A DNA stretch of 64,000 nucleotides from Dicaeum eximium. Taxonomy: Eukaryota; Chordata; Aves; Passeriformes; Dicaeidae. This document shows, one piece after another, positions 26,114 to 38,300 of this stretch. Location: contig VWZP01007832.1 in assembly GCA_013396995.1 (NCBI GenBank), forward strand, positions 2,618,313 through 2,682,312, read 5' to 3'. Under the pieces are notes generated by a model. The model worked only from the letters and a program-made list of their open reading frames with translations. It ran no database searches and was not told where the DNA came from. The position numbers were made by a program, and so were the translations under genes. How positions within the stretch are numbered: the first letter of the stretch is position 1; each line of letters opens with the position of its first letter.

Positions 26114-29038
26114 ACAGTTTTTAATGTTAATTTAACAGCTAGTTTTAAAAACCCTATAAAATTAATTTTAAAAATGTGTTTTAAGTACAGATGCATGTAG
26201 CTTAAAAACTACCAGAACAACTGCTGTTGAAGGTTTGGGAGGGGCACCCCTTGCAGCATTACCCAGAAGTGTGGGTGCAAGGGACTGTGCCAGAATGGCA
26301 GCAGCACCCAGAGAGGTGAGGCAGAGCCCTGTGAGCAGTGGGGCTGCCTGCAGCTGGAGGTGGGAAGGGAGCCTGCAGAAGGGGTCCAGGGAACAACATT
26401 CCCCTTGCCTCATGGTGTTTTCAGGCAGGCTGAGGGCTGGGCACACGCAGCAGTGTTTAAATTAGACTGAGTCCAACATGTGCTTTCCACATGAATTTTA
26501 AGGTGAGAGAAAGTGGGGGCCAAGCTTCTCTAAATGCCAAGTCTGCTGCCAGGAGACTCTCCTCTCTCTCTCTCTCTCTAACAAGACAGGGATACAGCAC
26601 TTAATCCTCTGGGCTGTTAAACAGCTCAGATGAAATACTGGCCCTGTGGAAGTCTGAGAGGAAAAGCTACCCTTTAACTTCAGTAGGGAATGCAGTTAAG
26701 CTCTTGAATAGATACAGCCCTCCACTGGAGCTGCCTTCAGAACTTGCAGGCTGAGTGAGACCTGTCCCCATATGCCTGCCCACCCCACTGCCCTCTCCTT
26801 AGCTCTGCTTGTTGCTAATTTGCCTTGTCAGCAATGGTACTGGACTGTTCAGGCAGCAGCCCTTCACTGATTGCCTGCTGATATTGGGAAGCATCAAGAT
26901 CCCCAGTGTACCTGGGAAAAGGCTCTCAATGCTGTGCTCAGCTGCCTGTACAAATGTGGTGGACAAATTGCCTGCTGCCACCAGTCTCTGGGTAGTTGGG
27001 AAGCTCAGTGGCTTCTGGGGTACCCAGTGGGGATGTATACACCTCCAACAGGTCAGCATGATCCTGCCTGATTCAGTGATCAGCATCACTTTCAGCATCT
27101 AAGCCACCATGCCTGCGGCCTCAGCTAAATGTTTAGGCTGGGATGCAAATCCTGGCTGCTTGTGATGGGAGAGGCCCTGGTTATGCAGATGATGTGGTGA
27201 AATGCATGCTGGCTCCCTGTACATAGCAGGGAAGGCACCTCTTAGCATTTTCTGAGGAGAGAAAATAAACAGTACTACTGGTCTTTTCTTATTCCAGTAA
27301 ATATATTGGTTTTGACCTAGCAATAGTATCATTAAGGTAGCATATTGACAGTCTAGGCACTATGGAAATACTTGTATGGCTCATTAACCTTAAGCCTAAC
27401 ATTTGGTTGTAGCTTATTTGGAACTTTTTCCAAGACCACTAGATATTTTTGGACCTTAAACTACAAGATCCCCTAACAATGAGCATGAGGAAAGAGAGCA
27501 GGGTGACAAACCAGTTTTTATGGGAGTAGTATCCTATAATTCCCTTGCGAATCTGGGAGATGACTACCTCAGCTCAAGCCCAGCTTGCAGAGCCACACTC
27601 TGGTAGTGCTCAGCTGACTTTCAGCTTCTCCTTGGCAGTACTTCAGTGTGGTAAAAGGATGTTCCAAAATTATTCCAAGCACTGTGATCATTGAAAAACT
27701 CGTAAAATGTTTAGCCTTGCAAAGGAGACCTTACTTAACAGCTCTGTGCAGGTAAGAGCCCTGGGATGGAAAACCAGAGAGGCACGTTGGTTCACACAGA
27801 CCAGAGGAGTTCTGGTCTCTTCTACTTCCTCTGCAAAGTGAAGAGGATCTGAGGTGGCTGGAGATGGGGCAGTATCACCTTGCTCTCCCTTGAGCCCCTT
27901 CCCAGCCTGTTCCCTTTGCTGTCCCTGGTGCAGATGCCCACAGCCATTGTGTGCAACAGAGCACTGGGGTGGAGGGCTGAGGGAGGACCCGTCACTGCAC
28001 ATGTCTGACCCCAGGATGAGGTGTATGAGGAATTTGGTGGCCTTGTGCCACTGTGGCGGTGTGCTTGAGCTTTTTCTTAGAGCAGTCTTTTTGGGGACTT
28101 GCAGATTTACATAGCAGTTGTGCTTCCCTGCCAGAGCTGCTGTCTCTAAACTGAAGTTAATAATTCCCAACCCAGTGAAAGACAGAGGAAATCTTTTCCT
28201 GTACCACCATGCTTGTGAGCCTCAGCACAGACCACGACCAGGGAAAGCAAAGCCCAGGCACTCCCTGGGGCACTGAGCCATGCTGGAAAGCTTTTGTTTG
28301 CTGGGGTGTATATCCATCTGGGTCACCATAGGGCCAGCAAAGACTCTCAGCCTGATAACACCATGCCATGGTGGGTAGAGGGGAATCCCTTTCACAGGCC
28401 TCTACAACTCTGTGCTTCATCAGAGTACAAGGTGGAGTGGGAGCAGGGTAGGAGGTGGGCTAATGTTGCCTTTTTTCTAGCTTTAATTATCTTCCCAGCC
28501 CCGCTGCCCACTCAGCTGTGGGAAGCTGTAGCTCCCGCTAAAATGATGTTTGCAGTGTGAGAGAGTCTCTTTGCTGGTGCCAGAGTCCCCATCCAGTCCC
28601 CTGCCCAGGGCAGAATATGAGTGTGTGAGTGTGTGTGGGTGGGTAGTGGGATGGGAGAAGCTGCTGACAGGCCAGTGGGCCCTTGCTCTTTGGAAAGGCA
28701 TATCTGGTGTCAGAAAAAACAGCGGGAAGAAAAAATGCCCAGGTTATTGGGGAGGTGGCAGTGAGAGGGGATGCATCCCATCCCAGATCTTGATGGAAGA
28801 GGTGCTGCTCCACAGCCTCCCTCTCCCTGCCCGATCCCAGGAAGCCGGGAGCTGCCACGTTCATGCTGGAAACACTCCACTTACTTTAACATATGTACTT
28901 TATATGCCTAGGGTAGCTAAAAGTGCTGCATTCAGATCCCCGAGGAGGCAACTGCTGTCTGGAGTCCAAGCGGATGGATTCAGTGGGCTGTCCCCGTGTG
29001 CTCTCTCCGTGTCCCGCGGGCACTGGGCTGCAGCCCTG

Positions 29039-29362
29039 TCATGTGGCCCAGGAGATCGCGGCGCTGTGCTCCTTCGCTTTCATCCTCAGAGCAGCGATGC
29101 TGGAGCTCTTGCGGTCCGGCTCGCTGTTCAGCTCGTAGCCATTGAGGCTGGGGCTCATCCCGGCCGTGCCGAAGAGGCCGCCCATGTGAGTCTGTCCCAC
29201 GTGGCTGCCGGGCCCGGAGACTCCGAGGAATTCGGAGACGCCGCCGGCCGCGTGGGGGTGAGCATGGGGGGACATGCAGGAGGGCACCGTCTCGCAGGGG
29301 ACGACGCACGCAGGCACAGGGGAGGCCGCTCCGTTGTTGCCAATCCAGGAGGGGTTCTGGAT
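29039..29362 (-). CDS. ALX4: ALX4 exon 4 (transactivation region, OAR domain, stop)
   Basis: A 324-bp exon of 107 codons plus TGA. It follows acceptor CCCACCCCCAG and starts IQNPSWIGNNGAASPVP. A His/Pro-rich stretch (SPHAHPHAAGG) and Gly/Ser-rich segments precede NGYELNSEPDRK. The OAR motif, which in this family modulates DNA binding and dimer activity, lies within 29042-29101. The exon is CpG-rich. The long plus-strand open frame across it is an antisense shadow. Confidence 0.97.
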   Translation of the reverse strand: MQNPSWIGNNGAASPVPACVVPCETVPSCMSPHAHPHAAGGVSEFLGVSGPGSHVGQTHMGGLFGTAGMSPSLNGYELNSEPDRKSSSIAALRMKAKEHSAAISWAT

Positions 29363-32300
29363 CTGGGGGTGGGAAAAGAAGCGTCAGGGCTGTCCCGTGC
29401 CGGATAGGTTGGGCAGCTGGCCTGGGGGAATGGAGTGTGTCCAGCCCCGGCCTGGCAGTGGAGGGGCAGGCAGTGAGATGGGCATGCAGTCTGCTGGCCC
29501 CTGCCAGCTGCGGCACCCTCAGCCCTGCTGCAGCCAGCAAATCCACTCCAAAACCTGAATGCCAGCCTGGACAGGGGCAGGGAGTGCAGCAGGATTACTC
29601 ACAGGGAGCAGGATTGTGCTCCTTCTCTGCCACAGCATCTGTTTATTTATTCCTCTCCCAGACACTTCTCTTACTTTTTTTGTACCATGAGCACTTTTCT
29701 CAGCACGGGAAACTTTGTGTTATCCATGGTGTTTCTGTGGTCCTATTCATTACAGAGGGATGAGGCAGAAAGAGATACTGTGAGGGTGCTCATCCACCTT
29801 CCTTCTCCAGCTCAGGGCAGCTTTGCCTAGGCAAGGGCTGGTTTGTACCACACAGACATGCCTGTTGGAGCTGAGCCCCCAGCACAGGCAGTGGCATTGC
29901 CCCTCTGCCCCAGCAGTGCCCATCCAGGCAGCATCATCCACCCTGCTGCAGAGCAGAGCCCTGCAGGGCCACCTCAACAGGCCATCGGGGATCCTGCAGT
30001 GTCACTCATAAAATGATATTGCAGAAGAAGAGAGGAGGGCTCAGTGTTTAGCAGTGGGAATAGGTGTGCTGCAGCAGGGGGTCATGGGCAGGGAGGAGGT
30101 GAGCAGCTGGCTGGAGCAAGAGAGCAAATGGCCCTTCATCCCACTGCCCCTTTCCACTGCTTGCCCTTGGGCCCTCTCTGATCTCTTACCTCCTGCAAAT
30201 TGCTTTTCAAATTTTTGATCTCTTGTACTGGGAGAGGAGGGCAGTATGGAGGGAGAGAGCAGTGTAAGTTACAAAGGCAAGAGAAGGACATGCTGAAAAG
30301 GCTGCTGAGAGTGTTCTCTGCTCGAAAAGCTGCTTTGGCATCTCAGCTGTTTCAAAAGGGTTTCTTGTTCAGTTTATGGGAGATGCCAAGCAGGAGAGAG
30401 GTCAAACACTCCCGGCTTGGCTGCGGGGTAGCACTGGTACAGCACTGGCTGGGGAGGCAGCTGACAGACGGGGTGTCAGGGAGGGAGGACTTCCAGCAGG
30501 TCTGTGAGGACCATCAGGTTCAGAGCATCATGCCTGCAGAATTGCGCCCTTGAGCAAATTCTGGGTGGTGGGAAGATTTGTGGAGGAGGGAGGGAGTGTT
30601 TTCTGGGGCACAGCCTAGCCCTGGAGCTAGCAAACCCCAGTCTGCCTGGCATCATCTGAAGTGTTGTGAAACTGGGGCTGGCCCAAAGTCTAGGAGGCCA
30701 TTGTGCTGACAGGTTTTCCAAGACAGGAAGCTAAGAGGAGGGGAGGCTGCCCTGTGACTTGCTTCCAGAGTCAGGGCAGGAAGAGTTTCAATAGGACTCA
30801 GAGGCAGTCCCAGGTACCCCAACAGGGCTGATCCCTCTCTTCTTGCTTTGGAGCATAAATCTACAGCTCCCTTGGGAAGCATCCCCAGATATCACCAAGT
30901 GTGCTGTGTGTTCCACAGCCCACCACTGGGAGACTGCTGTGGGAATTTGTCAGGGGAAAAATGCTTTTATCCAACCACCATATCCAAGGGGCATCGAAAC
31001 CAGACATGGTAACAGGAAGCCTCCCTGGGATCTGCTATTCTTTAGGCATGAATTAGCCTTTTGGATCTTTTTCAAACCAGTGGAAAGTTAGTGGGCAGCA
31101 GCACATGTGATAGATGTGCTGAGCAGGGTGACCTGTGCCCAAGGGTGCTGCTCTGTGTCACACAGTGTTTGGTACCTGCTTTAAAGATCTGCTGCTCTGG
31201 GCCAGGGCATGAGGGAGCCAAGCAGGGCACCTGACTAAAAAACTGCCAGCTTGCCTAAGGGCAGGTGGATGTGCCCGGGCAGCGAAGCGTGGCTTGGGGA
31301 GGCAGTGGCAGCGTGTGCAGGAAGCCCTGTGCCCAGGCGGGGGGATGCACTCACCTGGGCGTAGTTCTCAGCACGGGTGAGCAGAGGCAGCTCATAGGCG
31401 GTGGAGAAGTGGGTCCGGACCTGCTGCATCTGACCGAACCGCTCCCGCTTGCGCCATTTAGCTCGCCGGTTCTGGAACCACACCTGGGGAGACGCGAGAG
31501 CAGGGCTGTGAACAAGGGGAGCCCCGCAGCCCTGAAGAGCCCACCAGAGGGCAGGGCCACACCAGGCGGGTGGTTTTGTATGGCACAGAGGATGGCACTG
31601 CTCCACACACAGGCTCTGCAGGGGACAGTCCTTCCCTGCTTCTCTTGAGGGTCTGGGGCCAGCCTGCGCTCCTAGAAAGGGAGCACGCCATGCAAAAGGG
31701 AATGCACATCTTCTGGTGCACAGCCTCTCTGGGGACATTCCCAGCTCTTGCCTCCCACGGCCTGATTTGCCCTGGAATAGCCCATCTTCCTCTCACCCCT
31801 AAATCGGTGTTACCCAGGCTCTGCCTGCAGCTCTGCTGTCAGCCAGTCTCAGATGAGAAGTGTGAATACATCCATGTGTGCTGCTGCTCAGCTGAAAGCA
31901 GCAGTGACAGGGCTTTCCCCGAGACTAGTCCTGGCTGTGATGATGCCATTGGCTGCAGCCTGCATTTCTCACCAACTCTCTCATTTTTCTTAACCGCAAC
32001 AAGAAACACAAAGCCGAACACCCCTTCCCTCCTTAGCTGCAGGAAAGGACAGGTCTTCTGTAACATCCTTTGGTTTACTCTGAGTTTTCTTTGCAGGGTT
32101 TGCTATTCTTTGCTTCACAGTGCTGCTCGGATCCCTTCAAGGCAAAGACCAGAACTCTGTTTCTGCTCTTATTTTTACTGGCTTGACATCAGTGTGGATT
32201 ATTGCACTGTTGTCAGCACCATTGCTCCTGATTTGCATCAGTCTAAGAGAGATCAGAGCCTGGCCCAGTGTCTTCAAAGCCTCTTCAAGCTCGTGAGTCA

Positions 32301-35300
32301 GGGAAACACATCAATCAAGAGCTGCTTTGAAGGCACTGAGAGATGAGGGTGATCACCAGGGGCTGGGTTGTGCAGGTCACACCAGTGCATGAAAGGAGCA
32401 CTCCTAGAGCCTCTCAGCTCTGCTTCGAGTTTTACACGGTGACGTGCTGCGGGGGCCAGAGGGGGTATTGCTGACAAGCATCCTGGCCCTTCCCACGCCT
32501 GGCTGTGGGGCATCTTTGCAGCTTGCCAGGCACCTGGGGAAGGCAGACACCAGGTAGGAAGCTCATGTCTTCAGAGGATAGCAGGACAAGCCAGGTGCTT
32601 GGCACAGGGTGGGATGGCAGGACAATTTTTGCAGGGGCAGGAGAGCTGTGGCACCTGCAGCCTGAATCCATGCAGCCAGAAGCTGCTATGGGGAGGGATA
32701 AGGGGTTTGGGTTTCTGGTCTGAGCTGACCTTCCTGCTTGTGCTGGAAGAGTTGTTTCAGGCTCTCCTGCTTCAGTTTCTGCCTTCCACCACACAGGGAG
32801 CCTTGTGCTGGTCTCTCACAGCCAGGCCTGTGGTGTGAGTAGACAGCTGAGGGTCTGGCCATGCACTATTGGGGCAGGGGGCCAATAATGCAGCTGCCAG
32901 GTGTGTGCTCCACATGTGGGCTGTGGATAGCAGAGGGTTCAGTGCCTGGCCCCATGGCCACGGCAATGCCACTGGCATGGGCCATCCACAAGCTGGCCAA
33001 AGCAGCAACCTGCTATCAACCCCCTAGCCCAAATCAAAAACCCTGCCAGTGTTTTCAGTAGGTGCAAAAAGCATCAGGAGAAGCATCCTAACGTTATCCC
33101 AGCTGCGCACACGCTGCACATGCAGAGCGTCCTACTGGAGCAGGTTTGATGCCTCAGGCATTTGTCTGTTTTTCTTCTACCTCTTCTTGGCACAGCCACT
33201 CCAGCCCAGCTGCAGGCCAGTCCCAGGGCTGGCCTGGATCGCGCTGCTTTGATCTGCAGATTCAAAGTCAGCGGTGGTGACCTGGTTCCTCCTCGGGCGA
33301 AGGAGGCCCCGCTGTGCACAGAGGGGTGGAGAACAGGTAGGGAGCAGAGTGCTGGCTGTGCATGAGGCCAGGATGAACATATGCCAGGCATACACGGCCA
33401 TTCCCTGTGTGGTGAAGGCGCTGGCTGCCTTGCCCGCCTGAGCATCCCACCTGGGAGCAGGGCGGCGAGCTCAGGCCCCCACAGCAGTGTGGGGCTCTGC
33501 AGTGTGACCTTGGAAGCCACCAGTGCAGGGTCTGTGCCCTCTCCTTCCCAGGACAGCACAACAGCTGTCTTGACACAGCAGAATGAGATCTCAGCCTCTG
33601 CTCTAACACATTTATGCATTGGGTTGAACAGAGCAAAGTGATTTAAACTGGCAGTTCCCAAATTGCCACGTGGCTGATGGGCTGGGACGATGTGGCAAGT
33701 CATCACATTGGGCTGAAGGAGAAGAGTGTCTTCAGTCCAGGTGTTGGTGTCACAGACACCAGAGACATTCTGAGAGCTGACAGTGAGCTCTGAAGCACTT
33801 GTGGCAAGGTTTGGACAAGCTTTTTAAAGATCTCCTTTCTCCTCTGGTCCAGATCCTTATAGGCTTCTTGGTATCTTGCAATTGGGTTTCTCCAGGCCTC
33901 CACAGTGCTCCGGGTAAAACAAGACAGGCATGGCAATGTATAATGTGAAAATGTCGGCAAAAAACCTCAACTAATCCTCAGTATTTCCACAGTCTTAGAA
34001 GACACCTGCTTTTAAAAAGCAAATCTAAACCCAAACAGAAGTTCATTTTCCTTTCATTGCCTGTCACTCCTTGTCAAGAGCGGCTGTTGTGGGATGAGAA
34101 TGTGGTAGCGGAGGTTACAGTGGCTAGTGCAGCATGGCTTCTGGGGTCAGGATGGGCTACTCCGTGCAGGGGCCAGCAGTCACTGTGGGCTGAATCTCAG
34201 TGTTAGCAGTTCCAGTAGGAGTGTGCTGGAACTGACTACTGACTAGTGTCATGGATCTGACTCCTGCAGACAATGCTTTGGTAAGCCCTGATGTACCAAG
34301 TCAGCCCTGTAAAAATCTACAGAACAGAGAATGTTTCATGTCTCCATAAACGTTCAGCTATGTGCTGGTACCTAAATCCATATGCATACATAGCTGAGGT
34401 GCTGTTGGGGGTGGAGAGGCCAGACCTGGCCTGAGACAAAGCAAGGAGGCTCCTGCTCACTCTCTTGTTGCCTCTCCCCTCGCACCCAGTGGGCACTGCC
34501 AGTCTGTCCCTGCCACCAAGGCCTGTGTGCCCTGCACAGGGCACAGGTGGATGGGCTCTGCTGGGACTTAACCCAGGCCACTGACCATGTCTGGATACTT
34601 GGGAGTTGCACCAGTGATTTGTCATTCCTCCAAGTTAAAAAAAAGGTGTTTTCCCCTCTCTCCTATCCCCCCATGGCAGTGGTGGGTGAGGCTGACCTCT
34701 GCACATATGGGGGTGGGCTGGTGGCAGCTGTGGGGTTGTGCTCATGCCCTGTGCTCAACACCCCTCACTGCATCACTGCTCTGATGCAGGTAAGAGCTGC
34801 CTGCCATGTTCAAGTCTCTTGTGCTTTTACTCTCTTCTGGCAGCCTCAGTGTCCATTCTCCCCATTCCTGTCCTTTCACCCTGCTACCCTCCTCTCTCTG
34901 CTCAGCCTCTATCTGTGCTCAGGACCCCATCCCTCTGTGAAAGGCCAGGCCGTCTCCCCGCTTGCCAGAGATGGCCAGCAGCCCTTTGCTTTTCAGACTG
35001 CAAGAACAGAGCCAGAATTCATCCTTGAGTGCTGAAACTGGACACCATTTTATCAGTGGCCTGGAATGGGAAACTGGAGCCTGGGATGAGAGAATTGAAT
35101 AACTCGAGCTTGTTTTCATTTCATGTTTAATTTCCTGCAGGCTTAGCTCAGTCTTTCCGCTCCTTCCACCAGCCTCCCAGGGTTTTATGGGGGAAAAGGG
35201 ATCAAGATATATTACTTCTTGCTTTGCTTTGCTTTTTTTCTTTTCTTTTTTTTCCAAGGCGGTGATTTTGCTACAGCAGAGTTTGACATTTCCCTCTCAC

Positions 35301-38300
35301 TTTCAAGCCCCCGCTGCATCACAGGGTCACCGCCAAAAACATTTCATTAATGGTCCCAGCAATCATAAAGCTGGCTCTGAGGGGGGCTGGCTGAGGGGTT
35401 ATATTCCCTGGCTGCGAAGCCTCCTTCCAGTCCCATCCCTTTCTCCTCTCCTAGAGAGCAGTCAGGAGGCAGATACTGATAACCCAAGAGAGATAAGCAG
35501 CCAGGGCCAGGCTGGCATGGGCTTGGGATGTGCCTGTGTGTGTTTCTATGCAAGGGGAAGGAATAATGTGTGAATACATGGGAATACCTTGTTTTTCTAG
35601 TGCCACTGCCTCAGACATCTGCTGCAGACCTGGATGAGCTGAAAGAGCCTCAAGCAGTTGCTGATACCAAGCAGAAGCCCTTTCTGGGGCTCTGCAGCCC
35701 CAGCCATGGAAAAGGAGAAGAAAGGAATGGGATATACGTGTTGCATAGGACCTACATGAACACAGCACCCCCTGACCACCCTTGCAGGTTGGTGGCTGAG
35801 CAGCAGCAACCTCTTCCTGGCTGTGCCTCTGCACAGAGCTTATGCATGGCTCCCACTTTGGAAAACAGGGATGTGTGGTGTCTTAACAGTACATGGAAAC
35901 AAGGAGCAAGGGTGTGGAGAGTAGACAGGAAAATGTTGCATTGCATCACAGAGGGAATTAGCTTTGACATTGTCAGAATCCAGTACAGATGGCTGGAAAC
36001 TGAGGCAGGCAAGGAAATGGAGCAAGAGAGGGGCCAGGCCATGGAGTGCCACTGCCTCACAGGCAGGATGGTCCACCCCATGTATGCTGCTGGCATGGGC
36101 TCTTCTCCAGACACCAAGGACTCCGGCAGCTACTTCACTAATGAAGCATGAGCTTGGGAAAGGGCTGGAAAAATCAGAGCTGTGGAGCCTGTCTGGGCTC
36201 TGCATCTGCTCCTGCCTGCAGTGCAGCTGGTTATGCTCCCCAAGAAGCCAAGCCTGGCCAGAGGGGATGACCTTCAGCCAAAAGCTGTGGGAGGGAGCAT
36301 CACACCTTAAACCTGTGCCTCGCCTTTCTGCCATCTTGCTTTGCTTAGTTCAGCTTTGCAGGCAGCTGGAGCTGACCTCCAAAAATCATACCAGGGCAGG
36401 ATTATCCCTTAGATGACCATATCTTCCTTGGGAGAGGGACTGCTGTGCTTCCCTCAAAGCCCATGGGGCTGCAGCAGGTGTGTGCCTAAACACCCCACAG
36501 CAGCCAGATGCTTTCCCAGCGCAATGGAGGGTGCCTGAGTACCTAGCAGCTCTTTTTCTTGCAGAGGAAAAGCAGTGAGGGGCTCGTGTCTAATTTGTGA
36601 TTTCCACCCTCTAGCCCTTGGTTCTTGGTCCTTGCAGTCGGCATTTGCTTCACCATCAGCCTCCTGAGTTGCAGTCCCATGCCCGTACCCACTCTTGGGC
36701 TGTGAGCTGATGGCCCTTGATACCACACGTGGTATTGGAAGAGCCCACAGAGCAGAACTGCCCACGGGGTGGGAGATCAAAGTCAAGGCTAAACTAGCTA
36801 TAGCACAACCCAGAGGTGGAGACAGGCGCTAGGTTGATTCATTAAGGCTTTGTCTCCAAAGCCTCCCTCATGGGAAGAGCAGCCCTGTGCCATCAGCAGA
36901 AGAGCCGTGTGCCACCTCAGGCTGCACCTCCACGCCTCCTGGGAGCTGCCACTGCCATGCCAAGGCCAAGCAGCTCACTAACCAACAGCCCCCAGGAACA
37001 CATCTGAGATTCCAGCACCTGGGCTGCCCCTGGGCCTGCCCAGCCAGCACCCGCTGCACTGGTCACAAACCTGCTGCTTCTTGCTCCCCAGTGACAGGAG
37101 TCTGCACTGCCACTGACAGCACGGTGGCCCTTCATCGTGAGGTGGTGGCCTGGTGCCAGCCCACAGCCCAAGTCACCAGGTCCTTCGTGGCAGAGCCAGG
37201 GAATGACTGAAATGCAAGTGCTTACCCCTTTCACCGTGGGTAAGTGTGTGAGCAGCCAGGCCACTCAGACAAGCCCTTCAGCAGCTCTGTCACACCAGCC
37301 CTGTCATCGCCATCCCAAGTGAGAGGTGGCACTGGCAGGGAGGCTGCTCTTGGCTGCCTGTGGCAACAGGCTACTGACACACTTATCTCAGAGCAAGCTG
37401 GATATTTGCCAAATATACTCCTGGCTACCTAGGGAGTTCTTCTGCCTGCAGCTGAAGTGTGATCCAGTGGTAAAGCGGGGAAAACCCCCAAAATGAAGGG
37501 TCATATATAAGGAATGTGTAGACTGCATCTACCTCACCTGCCCTGGCTCTGATGGACAGCCCTTCACACTGCCTGGGACGACACAGTAGCTGCAAACCCT
37601 GGCTCAGAAGCAAGCAGGAGGAGCTCGCCACCCTCCAGCACCTCATTCTCATTCCTGAGCTAAAGGAATGTCGTGCACTGTGCAGCCAGTAACCCGATGC
37701 TGTGCCTGACCTCCCAGGAGACCCCATTAGCACTTGTGGTGTGTTCTTGGGAAATCAAGAGCCGCATCCAGTGGCACAAGTAAAGAGCTGATGTTTGTAG
37801 CACTGCCTTGCTCTGCCCATCCTGCAGCGTTCAGCATTCCACACTCAGGACCAGTGGGAATCGCACTGCTGCCTACTGAAATGCAGCCATGTCCAGCCTG
37901 AAGAGAAACAGCTGTGGGGAAGAAGAGCACACCAGCCCTGCAAACCAATTTAGGCAAGCACACAAGATAAATCCTGCTTCTGGTTGAATCCAGAAGTGAA
38001 TGTACAAGCTAAAATGGACTTAAGCATGGATGTGGGCCTTATTTGCAACAACTACTTGTAAAGGTTAAAGCAGAGGCTGCCTGGGAGCTGGGAATATTCC
38101 TAGTGTAAAAGATAGAATCAGGTGTCTCCATGGGCCAATTATTCTTGATGCTAATGCAGGTTCTGGGGGTGGTGAGCTGACAGATGCCTGCAGACGGAAG
38201 TTCCAGGATTAGCTTTGCTGGAGAAGGAGCTGGCCACTAAGCCACGAGCTGTGGATGTCTGCTCCGTGCAGGGGTGCTCCTTTCTGCACGTGCTTCTGAG

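Larger units (their letters stand above)
24083..29038 (-). other. ALX4: ALX4 3' UTR (probable, about 5 kb)
   Basis: Noncoding sequence downstream of the ALX4 stop on the minus strand, running toward the assembly gap. Minus-strand AATAAA hexamers (TTTATT on plus) occur at 25182-25187, 24281-24286 and 23909-23914. Two AT-rich blocks (about 25880-26225 and 24083-24500) with U- and AU-rich runs look like conserved UTR segments. A multi-kilobase 3' UTR is normal for vertebrate ALX4. The precise end is inferred and may be hidden by the gap at 24058-24082. Confidence 0.6.

Noticed and set aside
28550..29407. Plus-strand open frame of 285 codons
   Set aside because: It overlaps ALX4 exon 4 in antisense, where GC-rich coding sequence leaves few stops; no domain is recognised.
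31570..32346. Plus-strand open frame of 258 codons in ALX4 intron 2
   Set aside because: No recognisable domain or splice context; Ser/Cys/Leu-rich translation typical of intronic read-through.
35570..36334. Overlapping open frames on both strands (193 and 164 codons)
   Set aside because: No conserved features, no splice or start context, located inside ALX4 intron 2.
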